Notes: a model not told the origin generated them from the letters alone. A DNA stretch of 64,000 bases from Achromobacter sp. AONIH1 (GCF_002902905.1 NZ_CP026124.1:6572001-6636000); one strand, 5' to 3'. Counted from the first letter of the stretch, positions 34,253-43,364 are shown. Program-made: numbers and translations.

Positions 34253-34726
34253 TCATGCCTGCCGGTGGATGGCCTGCTGCCATTGCGCATACAGCCCGGG
34301 CCCGCCCTGCTCCGGCACCGGCACGTGCCGGATCCGCATGGACTGCTCTTCGAAGGGCTTGGCCAGATCGGCGTAGACCGCCGCCGTGGACAGCCCGTAG
34401 GGCGCGCCGTCGTCGTTCGAATAGGCGTAGGCCACCTCGCGGATGCCCGCCAGCCGCATCGCCGCCATGCACATGGGACAGGGATGGCCGCTGGCATAGA
34501 CCGCGCAGCCGCTCAGGTCAGGCGAGCCAAGCTTGCGGCTGGCGGCGCGCACGGCCATCAGCTCGGCATGCGCGGTGGGGTCGTGCGAGGTCAGGATTTC
34601 ATTGACGCCGGTGGCCAACACCTGGCCGTCGCGCACCAGCACCGCGCCGAAGGGACGCCCGCCGGCGGCGATGTTGGCGCGGGCCAGCTCGATGGCCATG
34701 TTCAGGAAATGCAAGGTATCGCTCAT
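34253..34726 (-). CDS. Zinc-dependent nucleobase/nucleoside deaminase (CDA fold)
   Basis: A 157-residue cytidine-deaminase-fold enzyme. Catalytic motifs are T-A-H-A-E-L-M-A-V near residue 53 (zinc His and proton-shuttling Glu) and P-C-P-M-C-M-A-A near 83 (two zinc Cys). The shape and PFGAVLVRDGQVLATGVNE start place it among guanine/cytosine deaminase-type members rather than tRNA TadA. The start at 34726 has a GGAG site seven bases upstream. It is co-transcribed with the CynX-type permease and divergent from a LysR gene, forming a compact uptake-and-deamination unit. The exact substrate is open. Confidence 0.88.
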   Translation of the reverse strand: MSDTLHFLNMAIELARANIAAGGRPFGAVLVRDGQVLATGVNEILTSHDPTAHAELMAVRAASRKLGSPDLSGCAVYASGHPCPMCMAAMRLAGIREVAYAYSNDDGAPYGLSTAAVYADLAKPFEEQSMRIRHVPVPEQGGPGLYAQWQQAIHRQA

Positions 34727-34816
34727 GTTTCTGCTCCGGGTTCGCGCGGCGACGGGCAAGCGGCGTCCGCGCCGTCGTCCGTGCTGTGGTCCGTGCTGAC
34801 TATAGCGAGCGGGAGT

Positions 34817-34837
34817 AATATTTAAAAATTAAATATT
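34817..34837. promoter_or_regulatory. Perfect inverted repeat, probable LysR operator
   Basis: AATATTTA and TAAATATT are perfect 8-base arms around a five-base spacer, in an AT-rich island inside the 169-base gap between the deaminase/CynX pair and the divergent LysR gene. Spacing and symmetry fit a LysR-type T-N11-A recognition site. Binding by the adjacent LysR protein is inference. Confidence 0.6.
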
Positions 34838-34895
34838 CAGATAGACCATATCCATTTTTTGCATGCCATGGCATGTGGAAGGTCATCACGCCGCC

Positions 34896-35783
34896 ATGCT
34901 AGATCCGCGACTGTTGCGTTCCTTCGTCGGCATCATCGACGCGCAGAGCTTCACCGCCGCCGCCGACCGCCTGAGCATGACCCAGTCCACCATCAGCCAG
35001 CAGCTCGCGCGGCTGGAGGAACAGGTCGGCTCCGCCCTGGTCGACCGGACCGCGCGGCCGATCGTGGCCACGGCCGCCGGCGAACGGCTGCTGGGCTATG
35101 CCCGCAGGATCCTCGCCCTGCAGCAGGAGGCGCAGGCGGCGCTGGGCGATCCGGCCGGCACCGCGCCGCTGCGCATCGGCGTGCCCGAGGACCTGGTCAA
35201 CGCGGCGATGGCCGCGACCTTCCGCGATTTTTCACGACGCCATCGGGAAATCCATCTGGACGTGACGGACGGCCTGAGCCGCGATCTCACCCAGCGCTAC
35301 CGGGACGGGGAATTCGATATCGTCATCGTCAAGGAAGCCGCCGCCGGCCCCGACTGCCGGTCCTCGTTCCCGGAACCCATGGCCTGGTTCGAAAGCCTGA
35401 ACGCGCCGCGCGCCTGGCCCTCCCCCGTGCCGCTGGTGACGTTTCCGCCCGGCGGGCTGTATCGCGACGCCATGTTCGAGCGCCTGGAGCGCGAGCGGCT
35501 GCGCTGGTACAACGCGTTTTCCGGCAGCAGCCTGCACAACGTGCTGATCGCGGTCGAGGCGGGCATCGGGCTGTCGCTGCTGCCCCGCAACGCCGTGACC
35601 GGCTATCGCGTCCGGCCCTATGCGCGCTTCCCCGCCGAGGCGCCGATCGTGGTATCGATCTACGCCAGGGAACGCGAGGGCATCGTGGGCGAGCTGGTGG
35701 AGCTGCTGCAAACCGTATTGGAGCGCAGACAGGGCGGCGCGCCCGGCGCGAAGGCACGCCGCCCCGCGCTCAGTCGGCGTTGA
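34896..35783 (+). CDS. LysR-family transcriptional regulator
   Basis: A 295-residue LTTR. The N-terminal helix-turn-helix reads LRSFVGIIDAQSFTAAADRLSMTQSTISQQLARLEEQVGSALVDR, followed by the effector domain from about residue 90 (PLRIGVPEDLV). The start at 34896 begins the standard MLDPRLL helix. It is divergent from the deaminase and CynX-type transporter, which it likely regulates through the inverted repeat between them. The last 14 bases overlap the convergent Bug-receptor gene. Confidence 0.92.
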   Translation: MLDPRLLRSFVGIIDAQSFTAAADRLSMTQSTISQQLARLEEQVGSALVDRTARPIVATAAGERLLGYARRILALQQEAQAALGDPAGTAPLRIGVPEDLVNAAMAATFRDFSRRHREIHLDVTDGLSRDLTQRYRDGEFDIVIVKEAAAGPDCRSSFPEPMAWFESLNAPRAWPSPVPLVTFPPGGLYRDAMFERLERERLRWYNAFSGSSLHNVLIAVEAGIGLSLLPRNAVTGYRVRPYARFPAEAPIVVSIYAREREGIVGELVELLQTVLERRQGGAPGAKARRPALSRR

Positions 35784-36735
35784 CGCCCAGCGCCGGGATG
35801 GCCTGGTCGTAGAACGCGAGGTCGGCGTCCAGCTTCTTCTTGAACGCGGCAGGCTCGCTGCCGACCGCCACGCCACCGACCAGGGCCAACCGCTCCTGCA
35901 TCTCCGGGCTGCGCAGGATCTGCATCACCGCCTGCGCCAGCCGCGCCGAGATCTCGGACGGCAGCGCCGCTGGCCCAAGCAATCCGTACCAGGCGGACAC
36001 TTCATAGCCCGGCAGCTGCTCGGCGATCGCCGGCGTGTCCTTCAGGAACGGCGAGCGGCTGGCCGTCGTCACGCCGATGGGACGCAGCTGTCCCGCACGG
36101 ATATAGGACAGCGCCTCGCTTTGGAACACCAGCGACGCCGTGCCGCCGATGACGTCCGAGATCGCCTGCGTACCGCCCTGATACGGCACGCTGACGATCC
36201 GCACCTGGGCCATCTTCTTGAAAAGCTCGCAGGCCACGAAGGGCGAAGCACCGATGCCGGAATGGGCGCAGCTGAGCTGGTCCGGATGCGCGCGCGCGTA
36301 GCGAATCAGTTCAGCCAGCGTATCGATGGGCAGCTTGGGATTGACCGCGAGAAAGTTGGGGATTTCCACCAGCTGGCTGATTGGAGTCAGGTCGCGTTGC
36401 AGGTCGTACAGGGGCTTCTTGTAGAAATACTTGTTGAAGACGTTGGCGGTCGTGCCGAGCAGCAGCGTGTAGCCATCCGGCTTGGCGCCGGCGACCTCGC
36501 GGGTGCCCAGCATGCTGCCGGCGCCGGGCTTGTTCTCGACGATGATGGTCTGCCCCAGCTCCTTGGCGAGCTGCTGGGCCAGGCTGCGGCCCAATGCGTC
36601 GGCGGTGCCGCCGGCGGTGAAGGGCACCACCAGCCGGATGGGCTTGTCCTCCGGCCACGCGGCCTGCGCCAGCGTCGAGAGGCTGGCCGCGCAAGCGAGC
36701 CCGATCAGTTTCAGCAATAGGATTGCCGGTTTCAT
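35770..36735 (-). CDS. Bug-family periplasmic receptor
   Basis: A 321-residue TctC/Bug protein. The signal peptide ends at AQA (about residue 25), and the mature part has WPEDKPIRLVVPFTAGGTADALGRSLAQQL, IIVENKPGAGSMLGTREVAG and VSVPYQGGTQAISDVIGG. The ATG at 36735 follows AGGGGAAA. It is the last gene of a unit with a mandelate racemase/enolase-superfamily enzyme and a carboxymuconolactone-decarboxylase-like protein, so a sugar acid or other hydroxy acid ligand is plausible. Confidence 0.9.
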   Translation of the reverse strand: MKPAILLLKLIGLACAASLSTLAQAAWPEDKPIRLVVPFTAGGTADALGRSLAQQLAKELGQTIIVENKPGAGSMLGTREVAGAKPDGYTLLLGTTANVFNKYFYKKPLYDLQRDLTPISQLVEIPNFLAVNPKLPIDTLAELIRYARAHPDQLSCAHSGIGASPFVACELFKKMAQVRIVSVPYQGGTQAISDVIGGTASLVFQSEALSYIRAGQLRPIGVTTASRSPFLKDTPAIAEQLPGYEVSAWYGLLGPAALPSEISARLAQAVMQILRSPEMQERLALVGGVAVGSEPAAFKKKLDADLAFYDQAIPALGVNAD

Positions 36736-36796
36736 GTCTTTCCCCTTGTTGTGCCTGGGCGCGCGACCCCGCCGCGCCGCCATTGCCGATGCCGGT

Positions 36797-37141
36797 CTAC
36801 GCCTGCTCGAACTGGTTGTAGGCCTCCAGCGCGCGGGCCGAATACACATAGGCCGCGCCCGCGTTCAACGCGATGGCCGTGCCCAGCGCCTCGGCGACCT
36901 CCTGCTGACTGGCGCCGGCCTGCCTCGCGGCCGCGGCATGCGAGGAAATGCAACCGTCGCAGCGGGTCGTCACCGCGACGGCCAGGGCAATAAGCTCCCG
37001 GGTCTTGGCGTCCAGGGCCTGGCCCTCGCCCAGCGCCCGGTTGAGCCCGGCGTAGGCCTGGACCACGGCGGGGTTGGCCTGCGCCAGCGCTTTGGCGCCT
37101 GTCCGCAAGTTGGCCAGTTGATCCGTCCAGTTGTTCATCAT
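36797..37141 (-). CDS. Carboxymuconolactone decarboxylase / AhpD-like protein
   Basis: A 114-residue small helical protein. The C-D-G-C-I-S-S-H motif near residue 55 is the redox/proton-relay signature of AhpD-like CMD proteins, preceded by DAKTRELIALAVAVTTR. Two adjacent ATG codons start the gene; the first, at 37141, has AGGAG eight bases upstream. It lies between an enolase-superfamily gene and a Bug receptor. The Cys pair favours a peroxidase-like rather than decarboxylase role. Confidence 0.85.
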   Translation of the reverse strand: MMNNWTDQLANLRTGAKALAQANPAVVQAYAGLNRALGEGQALDAKTRELIALAVAVTTRCDGCISSHAAAARQAGASQQEVAEALGTAIALNAGAAYVYSARALEAYNQFEQA

Positions 37142-37239
37142 GGTGCTTGCTCCTGGTAGAGGGAGGATGAGCGCGGAGCATGGACACCGCATGGCCGCGC
37201 CCCGGGAAAAAAGCGGAAACAGGAATCCGGCAAGCCGGG

Positions 37240-38436
37240 TCAGTGCTTGCGCGCGTAGATCAGCCCATGCGGCTTCGGCGGATGCGCGCGCAATGCGGCC
37301 TCATCGGGTTCGGTGCCCCACCCCGGCCGGTCGGGCACGATCAGGTGTCCATCGCGGTACTGCGGCGCGTGCGTGAACAACGCGTCGTCCCAGGCCAGGC
37401 GATCGATATCGGTTTCCATGATGCGGAAGTTCGGCACCGCCGCCGCGAAGTGCGCGTTCATGAACGTGCACAAGTGCCCATAGAAGTTGTGGGGCGCGAC
37501 GTTGACTTCGTGGATATCGCACAGGTCGGCCATCTTCATCGCTTGCCAGGCCCCGTTCCAGACGGTGTCGATGATGGCGACGTCCACGGCCTGCCGCCGC
37601 AGGAAGGGCAGCAGCTCGCGTCCGCCGAACAGCGTCTCGCAGGAACTGATGGGAAAGCGACTCTGCCCGCGAATGAACGCCAGCGCGTCCGGGCTGTAGC
37701 TGTCCAGCTCGACCCAGAACAGATCGAAATCCTGGATCGCGCGCAGGATCTTCAGATAGCCCTCGGTCTTGGCGTGGAAGTTCAGGTCGACGAGGATGTC
37801 GATGTCATCACCGGCGCCGCGCCGCAGCGCTTCCAGCGTGGCGCGCAGATTGCGGATCACGCGGCGGTCCACGTTCAGCTCGGGCGAGAACGGTGAGGAA
37901 AACCCGGGCCGCCAGGCGAAGGACGGGCCTTCGTCGTGGATGAACAGGTTTGTTTTCAATGCAGAGAAGCCGCGCTCGCGCACCTGGGCCGCTGCCGCCT
38001 CGACGCCGGCCAGGTCCGTGATGGCGGGGCCATAGTGCTGCGGATGGTTGATGCGCCATGCCGGACAGTGCGACCAGTACACGCGCAACGCATCGCGCAC
38101 CTTGCCGCCCAGCACCTCGTAGCACGGCACGCCCAGGCGCTTGGCATGGGCGTCGAGCAGCGCGTTTTCCAACGCGCCGATGCCTTCGCCCACGACCCCG
38201 CCCGCTGCTGGCCGGGTGCGGGCGTAGACATCCGCGTGGAAGCGCTGCGGCCCGACATAGGACTGCCCGACGATGGCGCCCGCCAACTGCGCGATCACCG
38301 CCGACACGCCGGGTGATCCAAAGCCCTCGTCGTATTCGCTCCAGCCGGTCACGCCTGCATCCGTGCTGACCTTCACGAAGTGGTAATTGCGCCAGCCGGC
38401 ATCGCAGGCCAGCGTTTCGACAGCGGTGATCTTCAT
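37240..38436 (-). CDS. Mandelate racemase/muconate lactonizing enzyme (enolase superfamily)
   Basis: A 398-residue two-domain enzyme. The capping domain covers about 1-120 and the barrel follows. Visible active-site groups are a Lys in SALKTNLF, metal ligands Asp in DLNFHAK, Glu in WVELDSYS and Glu in SCETLFG, and the His of VNVAPHNFYG. This D-E-E plus His arrangement suggests an acid-sugar or related hydroxy-acid dehydratase. It is the first gene of the unit with CMD and Bug genes. Substrate unknown. Confidence 0.88.
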   Translation of the reverse strand: MKITAVETLACDAGWRNYHFVKVSTDAGVTGWSEYDEGFGSPGVSAVIAQLAGAIVGQSYVGPQRFHADVYARTRPAAGGVVGEGIGALENALLDAHAKRLGVPCYEVLGGKVRDALRVYWSHCPAWRINHPQHYGPAITDLAGVEAAAAQVRERGFSALKTNLFIHDEGPSFAWRPGFSSPFSPELNVDRRVIRNLRATLEALRRGAGDDIDILVDLNFHAKTEGYLKILRAIQDFDLFWVELDSYSPDALAFIRGQSRFPISSCETLFGGRELLPFLRRQAVDVAIIDTVWNGAWQAMKMADLCDIHEVNVAPHNFYGHLCTFMNAHFAAAVPNFRIMETDIDRLAWDDALFTHAPQYRDGHLIVPDRPGWGTEPDEAALRAHPPKPHGLIYARKH

Positions 38437-38608
38437 CCTCTTCCCCTTTGCATGCGTCCCGTGCGTCAGGATCTTGATTCCCTATTTCTTCCAGCCATTC
38501 TCAGCGCCTTTCCCGGGCAGCGAAACTGACACTTTGAACAGGGTGCGAACCGTGCGCGGGCGCGCGGCGACGCCGGCGATGGCGCACGGGGCTTGCCCGC
38601 CGCGCGCC

Positions 38609-39199
38609 TCAGTCCAGGCGCGCGAACCCGGCCGCCGCCGCGTCGGCGTTGGCGTATCCCGAAACGAAGGCGCGCCGCGCGCCGGTATCAACGTCGTAGA
38701 CGTGGCGCGGGATGCGGCCGATATTGCCGCCGTAGATGTGGATGCTGATCGAGACCCGGTCATCGCAGGCATTGCTCACGCGATGGATATCGCCCAGTCG
38801 CGGCGACACGCGGTCGACATCGCCCGGCAGCAGCACGGACTCGCCCAGCAGCCGCATGGGCGCCGCGCGTTCATAGCGCTCCGCGCGCTCGGCGCCGCGC
38901 AACATGGCGATGACGCCCCAGGTCATGTGATCGTGAATCGGCGTGCGCTGGCCGATCCCCCAGACGAAGCTCACCACCGAGTAGCGTTCGCGCGGATCGC
39001 AATAGAGCAGGTATTGCCGGTAGTGGACGGGATGCGGCCGGGCGGCCGTCTCGGGCAGCCAGTCATCGCGGGACACGAGCCGCCGCGCCCCGTCTTCTAC
39101 CCGGTCTAGCAATGCCGGCGGGTCGAGCCGCGCGCGGAGCGCGGCATCGACCGCGCCGAGGAACTGGTTGAAAGCCGGCTGTTGCGCAAGCGTCGTCAT
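38609..39199 (-). CDS. Cysteine dioxygenase-family (thiol dioxygenase) cupin
   Basis: A 196-residue single-domain cupin. The iron ligands are visible as H-x-H in TPIHDHMTWG and a later His in GDIHRVSNA. The ERYSVVSFVWGIGQ lead-in is typical of bacterial cysteine or 3-mercaptopropionate dioxygenases. It would oxidise a thiol to a sulfinic acid using O2. The start is set at 39199 (MTTLAQQPAF); six more residues are possible from 39217. It stands alone, with 172 bases before the enolase gene. Confidence 0.86.
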   Translation of the reverse strand: MTTLAQQPAFNQFLGAVDAALRARLDPPALLDRVEDGARRLVSRDDWLPETAARPHPVHYRQYLLYCDPRERYSVVSFVWGIGQRTPIHDHMTWGVIAMLRGAERAERYERAAPMRLLGESVLLPGDVDRVSPRLGDIHRVSNACDDRVSISIHIYGGNIGRIPRHVYDVDTGARRAFVSGYANADAAAAGFARLD

Positions 39200-39348
39200 G
39201 GCTGGTGCCCCCGTCATCGCCGATGCGGGCGCGCCGCCGCGCCCTGATCAAGCGAGGCCAGAATATCACCGGAAGCCGGCCATCAACCCACTATTCGGGA
39301 TCTATATCCTATTTTTTGAGACTCAATTACGTATCCCGCCAGCGTCCC

Positions 39349-40401
39349 TTACTTCCCCTTGCCCAGCGACAGCGGCACGCCCCAGATCGGATCTTCCATG
39401 CCCTGCCTGCCCAGCGGCGTGATCTGCATGGGCTGCATTCCGGACAGCATCTCGCGGTGCTTGTCGCTGACGTTCACGCGCCGCGCGATCAGCTGCTGCG
39501 CGAACTCCATCGGCGCCGGGCGGGTGTAGACGGTCAGGTCTTCCAGCGGGCATTCGATCATCTTGGGATCGACCGCGCGGCAGGCCGGCTGGCGGAACTT
39601 GTAGCTCGGCGTCTTCAGGTGCATGCGCTGGCTCAGCACCAGTTGGCCACCCTTCAGCGTGAAGCTGGCCAATGCCTGCGCCGGCGGGATGCGCGCCTGC
39701 ACCTTGATCGCGGGAATGTCGCGCGAATCGGTCTGTTCGTAGTAGCCCGCCGGCATGCCCGCCGAGGTCTCGTTGTATTGCTGCTCGCCCCAGCTCACGC
39801 AGGCGCCCGAGGCCGCGTGCACGGCGGTGCAGACCTGGCGCGTCTTGGTCTGGGTATGCGTGGTGGCGTCGCGCCACGCGGCTTCCCGGTAGAACTGGCG
39901 ATACAGCTCGGGCGACAGATAGGCGGTGCCGTTGGCGCCCCGGCCCGATCCGACCGGCCCGCTGCGCGCGCCGACCTGATCCAGCAGGGCGTTGAGCTTG
40001 TAGTCGTCGCCGCCGGTCAGCAAGTACTTCCCGGGCGGCAGGATGTGCACCTCGAACGCGCCGAACAGATAGGTTTCCTTGGGATCGCGCTTCAACGAGT
40101 TGGTCTGGAACTTGCGGCTGAAGGTCACCCTGGGCTCCTTCTCGTGCATCCAGATCACGGTCGGGGTCCATTGCGTCATGGTCAGCGCGTCCTTCAGCGA
40201 CGCGTGCGGCATGATGTCGGCCACCAGCACCACGGCCATGTCGTCCTTCAGCGCCTCGCCGATCAGGTCGAGCAGCTGCGCGTAGCGTGGGTCGTCCATG
40301 GTGCCTTCCTTGCTCGTCATGAATGACGGGCTGACGCAGCCCGTCAGGGTCAGCGTGAGCGTCAGGGCGGTCAAGGCGTGGCGCGGTCGCGGCAGGGTCA
40401 T
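39349..40401 (-). CDS. Hypothetical outer-envelope lipoprotein, 350 residues
   Basis: A signal peptide with a lipobox L-T-G-C near residue 22 marks a lipoprotein. The mature part is mixed alpha/beta, with GTMDDPRYAQLLDLIGEALKDD, PPGKYLLTGGDDYKLNALLDQVG near 130, and a Cys-containing VCTAVHAASGACVSWGEQQYN segment near 195. I recognise no family. The AAGGA site supports the start. It is monocistronic between the thiol dioxygenase and the nrtR region. Confidence 0.8.
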   Translation of the reverse strand: MTLPRPRHALTALTLTLTLTGCVSPSFMTSKEGTMDDPRYAQLLDLIGEALKDDMAVVLVADIMPHASLKDALTMTQWTPTVIWMHEKEPRVTFSRKFQTNSLKRDPKETYLFGAFEVHILPPGKYLLTGGDDYKLNALLDQVGARSGPVGSGRGANGTAYLSPELYRQFYREAAWRDATTHTQTKTRQVCTAVHAASGACVSWGEQQYNETSAGMPAGYYEQTDSRDIPAIKVQARIPPAQALASFTLKGGQLVLSQRMHLKTPSYKFRQPACRAVDPKMIECPLEDLTVYTRPAPMEFAQQLIARRVNVSDKHREMLSGMQPMQITPLGRQGMEDPIWGVPLSLGKGK

Positions 40402-40496
40402 GGATCGGTCCTTGGTGGCAATGCGTGATGGAATCGTCGAGCGCGCATCCTAATGGCCGGGGTCCGGATCACAAAGCGTGCGCTGCGCGCTGAAAC

Positions 40497-40826
40497 ATGG
40501 CCCGTCGCGCCTGCCTGGCGCCGCGCTGCTGCGCGCGGCCTGCCGTGGATGCGAGGCATCGCCAGCGCTGGCAAGGGCCAGGACGGCTTCGCGCCGGGCG
40601 GCTGGCGGCCCGAGACCCGCGCGCTGACGCGAAAGATATTGTTGCGATTGTTTCTCGTCTGGCACCCGCGACGTGCCTCGCGCGCGACGCGGAACCGCGC
40701 TTCCAGCCCAGCGCAAGGCCCGCCTGCCCGTGCTGCCGCCGGCACATGCCATCGCTGTCGGACGATGCCGGCCTGTGCGAACGTTGCGACGAGGTGCGGG
40801 CGCCGGCCGGCAAGACCCTGGCCTGA
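40497..40826 (+). CDS. Possible small double-CxxC zinc-ribbon protein
   Basis: In a 510-base gap, a 109-codon frame ends with C-P-C-C-R-R-H-M-P, then D-A-G-L-C-E-R-C-D-E-V. That pair of CxxC knuckles about 15 residues apart looks like a genuine zinc ribbon. The N-terminal two-thirds are low-complexity and Arg/Ala-rich and may not be real coding; no better start codon is visible. Either a diverged small gene or the end of a decayed one. Confidence 0.3.
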   Translation: MARRACLAPRCCARPAVDARHRQRWQGPGRLRAGRLAARDPRADAKDIVAIVSRLAPATCLARDAEPRFQPSARPACPCCRRHMPSLSDDAGLCERCDEVRAPAGKTLA

Positions 40827-40911
40827 GCGCGCGGCCGCGCCGGCGGCGGGCGCGGCGCGGGCCCTGGCGCTGGCGTAGCGCCGTCCGATCCCGCGCTACG
40901 GCGACGCCCGT

Positions 40912-41586
40912 TCAGCGCGCCAGATTCTGGCCGAAGTCCGTCAGGGGCTCGGCCAACCGATAGGCCTGCGCCGGCCGGTAGGCCGCCGGCACGATGCGGG
41001 TTTCCCTGAGCGCGCCCGTTTCCAGGATCTTGCGGCGGAAGTTGGCGGCATTCATGCGATGCCCGGTCACGGCCTCGAAGGCCGCCTGGACCTGGGGAAT
41101 GGTGAATTCGTCGTGCAGCAGATGCGCGACGATGGACGTATAGGCCGACTTCGCGCGCAGGCGCTGCGCGGCCAGCGCGATCAGGCGGTTGTGGTCGAAC
41201 GCCAGCGCCGGCAGCGCCTCGATATCGTGCAGCGTGATGCGGCCGTCGTCCGCCAGCGGTTGCAGCGCGTCGGCGGCATGCAGCGCCAGGTACACCACCG
41301 ACGCGGACCAGCCGCGCGGATCGCGCGCGGGGCCGGACTCGGTGCAGGCCTGCTCCAGATGGGCCGGCTCGAAGCCCAGCTTCTCGCGCAGCACGCGGCG
41401 GGCGGTCTGGTCCGTATCGGCGTCTGCGTCGACGCGCACATAGCCGCCCGGCAAGGCCAACTGGCCCTTGAACGGGGCCGCCGCGCGCGGCGCCAGGGCC
41501 ACGTGCAGGCGCTGATCGATCAGGGCAAGCAGCGCCACGTCCACGGTCAGGATGGGGCGTTCATGGGCGGTGGCGGTCTTGGTCAT
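40912..41586 (-). CDS. nrtR: NrtR-type Nudix-related regulator of NAD metabolism
   Basis: A 224-residue protein with an N-terminal Nudix-like domain and a C-terminal winged helix. The Nudix box region (GGYVRVDADADTDQTARRVLREKLGF) lacks the full set of catalytic Glu residues, as expected of NrtR, which senses ADP-ribose and does not hydrolyse it. The C-terminal part (FTIPQVQAAFEAVTGHRMNAANFRRKILETG) is the DNA-binding domain. It is next to nadV and prs, the classic target genes, and likely represses them. The start at 41586 gives the normal MTKT opening. Confidence 0.88.
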   Translation of the reverse strand: MTKTATAHERPILTVDVALLALIDQRLHVALAPRAAAPFKGQLALPGGYVRVDADADTDQTARRVLREKLGFEPAHLEQACTESGPARDPRGWSASVVYLALHAADALQPLADDGRITLHDIEALPALAFDHNRLIALAAQRLRAKSAYTSIVAHLLHDEFTIPQVQAAFEAVTGHRMNAANFRRKILETGALRETRIVPAAYRPAQAYRLAEPLTDFGQNLAR

Positions 41587-41678
41587 CCCGGAACTCTGGA
41601 GAGGTCGAGGGACGGAACCGCATGCGCCGATTCCGCCGCCTCTGTTTGCGCGGATGTCTCGTCGCGCAAGTATGACAG

Positions 41679-41695
41679 GCTTGTTTTCAACAAGC
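41679..41695. promoter_or_regulatory. Inverted repeat upstream of nrtR
   Basis: GCTTGTT and AACAAGC are perfect 7-base arms around TTC, 93 bases before the nrtR start, in the 163-base nadV-nrtR gap. The position suits an autoregulatory NrtR operator. I did not find an equally good copy upstream of prs, so the assignment is tentative. Confidence 0.45.
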
Positions 41696-41749
41696 GACAA
41701 GGTCGCGCGCCGGCCCGCCAGCGGGCGGCGCCAGGGCGCGCGGCGCCGC

Positions 41750-43321
41750 TCAGCCGCCGTTGCGCAGGCGGGCGCGGATCTCGGCCAGCGTGTGCTCGCG
41801 CACCAGCTTGCCGTCGACGAACACGTCTTGCAGCAGGCCGCCGGCCTCCTGCTCGGGCGTCTGGCGATCATGCAGCACGTAGTCGTCGCCCTCGCGCTCG
41901 ACGCGCAGCAGGCCCACCGCCGACTTCTTGGTGCCGCTGTCGGTCTTGGGATCCTTGGACAGCTCGCGCGCCTCGCCATTGACCATGCCCCAGGTGGCCT
42001 TCATGGCCATGCCGAAGCTGTCGCGGGTCAGGTACTGATAGCTGTAGGAGCCGACGCCGAACACGCAATTGGTCGAGGCGTAGCCCTTGATCCGCAGGCG
42101 TTCCAGGATCCGCTCGGCGCGGCTCAGCGTGATCGAATCGCCGTAGATCAGGCCCACGCGCGGGTGCAGCACGCGAAAGCCCTTGGCGGTCAGGTCGCCG
42201 CCGAAGAGGTCCCACAGGCATTCCACGGCGCCCTTGCGCTCGGCCTCGGTGATCTTGCCGCCCGTGTCCTTGACGGTGTACATGCCGTCCGCGTCGGCAT
42301 CGCCCGCCAGCTCGTCCGGCAGATAGCCCGTCAGGATCTTGACCGGATCGCCGGAATCCGGGCGGAACACCACCTTGGCCTGGCCCAGCGCATTGGGCGC
42401 GCGTGCCAGGATCTCGTCCTTCAGCGTGGCGGCGTACTCGGTGATGACCTGCCAGAAGTCCCAGGTGTCGGACACGATGGACACGATGCCCGAGGGATAG
42501 ACCTCGGTGATCAGCCGGCGGAAGGTGCCGATCTCGTCCAGCTTGCCGCCCATGCTCATCACGCTGTGCTCGGTCGCCGGCACGCTGCCGCCCACCAGTT
42601 CGCGGTCGGAATCGGCGCCGTAGTACTGCTCGGCGTAGTCGATGGCCGCCACGGTGTCGGTGCCCGTGAACGAACACAGGTGGGCGAAGCCGGCGCGCAT
42701 GGAATCCTCGGGGCCGGACAGGCCGCGCGCCGAGAAATCGTGCGCCTGCCAGTCGATGAAGGCGGCATCGGCGCCGGTCAGGTCGGCATAGGCTTCCAGC
42801 AGGCGTCGATATTCATGGGCGATGGTGGCCACCGTGATCGGCTTCCAGTTGAAATTGGACAGCACGGTTTCCAGGTAGTTGGTCAGCCAGGCGAATTCCT
42901 TGCGGGTTTCTCGCACCGTGAACAGCGGCACCTTGATGTTGACGCGCGACCCTTCGGGCAGCGCCTTGATGCGCACGGGCAGGTAGCCCAGGTCGTGCAG
43001 GGCCGCGATGTGGTCGACCGGCACGGCGCCCGGGCCCAGGGCGTTGTCCATGCGGCGCCGGTACTGGCGCACGGCCTGCGCCTTGGGCAGGCGGAAGAAG
43101 CCGGCGTCGAAGGCCTGGATCAGGAACTCCTTGACGAAGCCCTGCAGGCCCACGAACACCACCTTGCCTTCGAACGGCGCCAGGCCCGAGCGCAGCACCG
43201 GCGCCAGCCGGTCGGAACGCGCCGTGAAGTTCGAGTAGACGCTCTCGGTGCCGGCCGGGTACTGGAAGATGTGGCCGCTCTTGTAGAAGTCGATCTGGGT
43301 CAGGGGATTCAGGGTGGACAT
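41750..43321 (-). CDS. nadV: Nicotinamide phosphoribosyltransferase
   Basis: A 523-residue NAMPT/NadV enzyme converting nicotinamide and PRPP to NMN for NAD salvage. It opens PLTQIDFYKSGHIFQYP. Family landmarks include GTDTVAAIDYAEQYY, VPATEHSVMSMGGKLDE near residue 250, IVSDTWDFWQVI, VFRPDSGDPVKIL and YGDSITLSRA. Length is normal. It is 43 bases downstream of prs and followed by nrtR, so substrate PRPP, transferase and regulator are grouped. Confidence 0.95.
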   Translation of the reverse strand: MSTLNPLTQIDFYKSGHIFQYPAGTESVYSNFTARSDRLAPVLRSGLAPFEGKVVFVGLQGFVKEFLIQAFDAGFFRLPKAQAVRQYRRRMDNALGPGAVPVDHIAALHDLGYLPVRIKALPEGSRVNIKVPLFTVRETRKEFAWLTNYLETVLSNFNWKPITVATIAHEYRRLLEAYADLTGADAAFIDWQAHDFSARGLSGPEDSMRAGFAHLCSFTGTDTVAAIDYAEQYYGADSDRELVGGSVPATEHSVMSMGGKLDEIGTFRRLITEVYPSGIVSIVSDTWDFWQVITEYAATLKDEILARAPNALGQAKVVFRPDSGDPVKILTGYLPDELAGDADADGMYTVKDTGGKITEAERKGAVECLWDLFGGDLTAKGFRVLHPRVGLIYGDSITLSRAERILERLRIKGYASTNCVFGVGSYSYQYLTRDSFGMAMKATWGMVNGEARELSKDPKTDSGTKKSAVGLLRVEREGDDYVLHDRQTPEQEAGGLLQDVFVDGKLVREHTLAEIRARLRNGG

Positions 43322-43364
43322 GGTTCTGCTCGACTGGGTGGGGTTGTTCAGTGTGGATTCGGAT

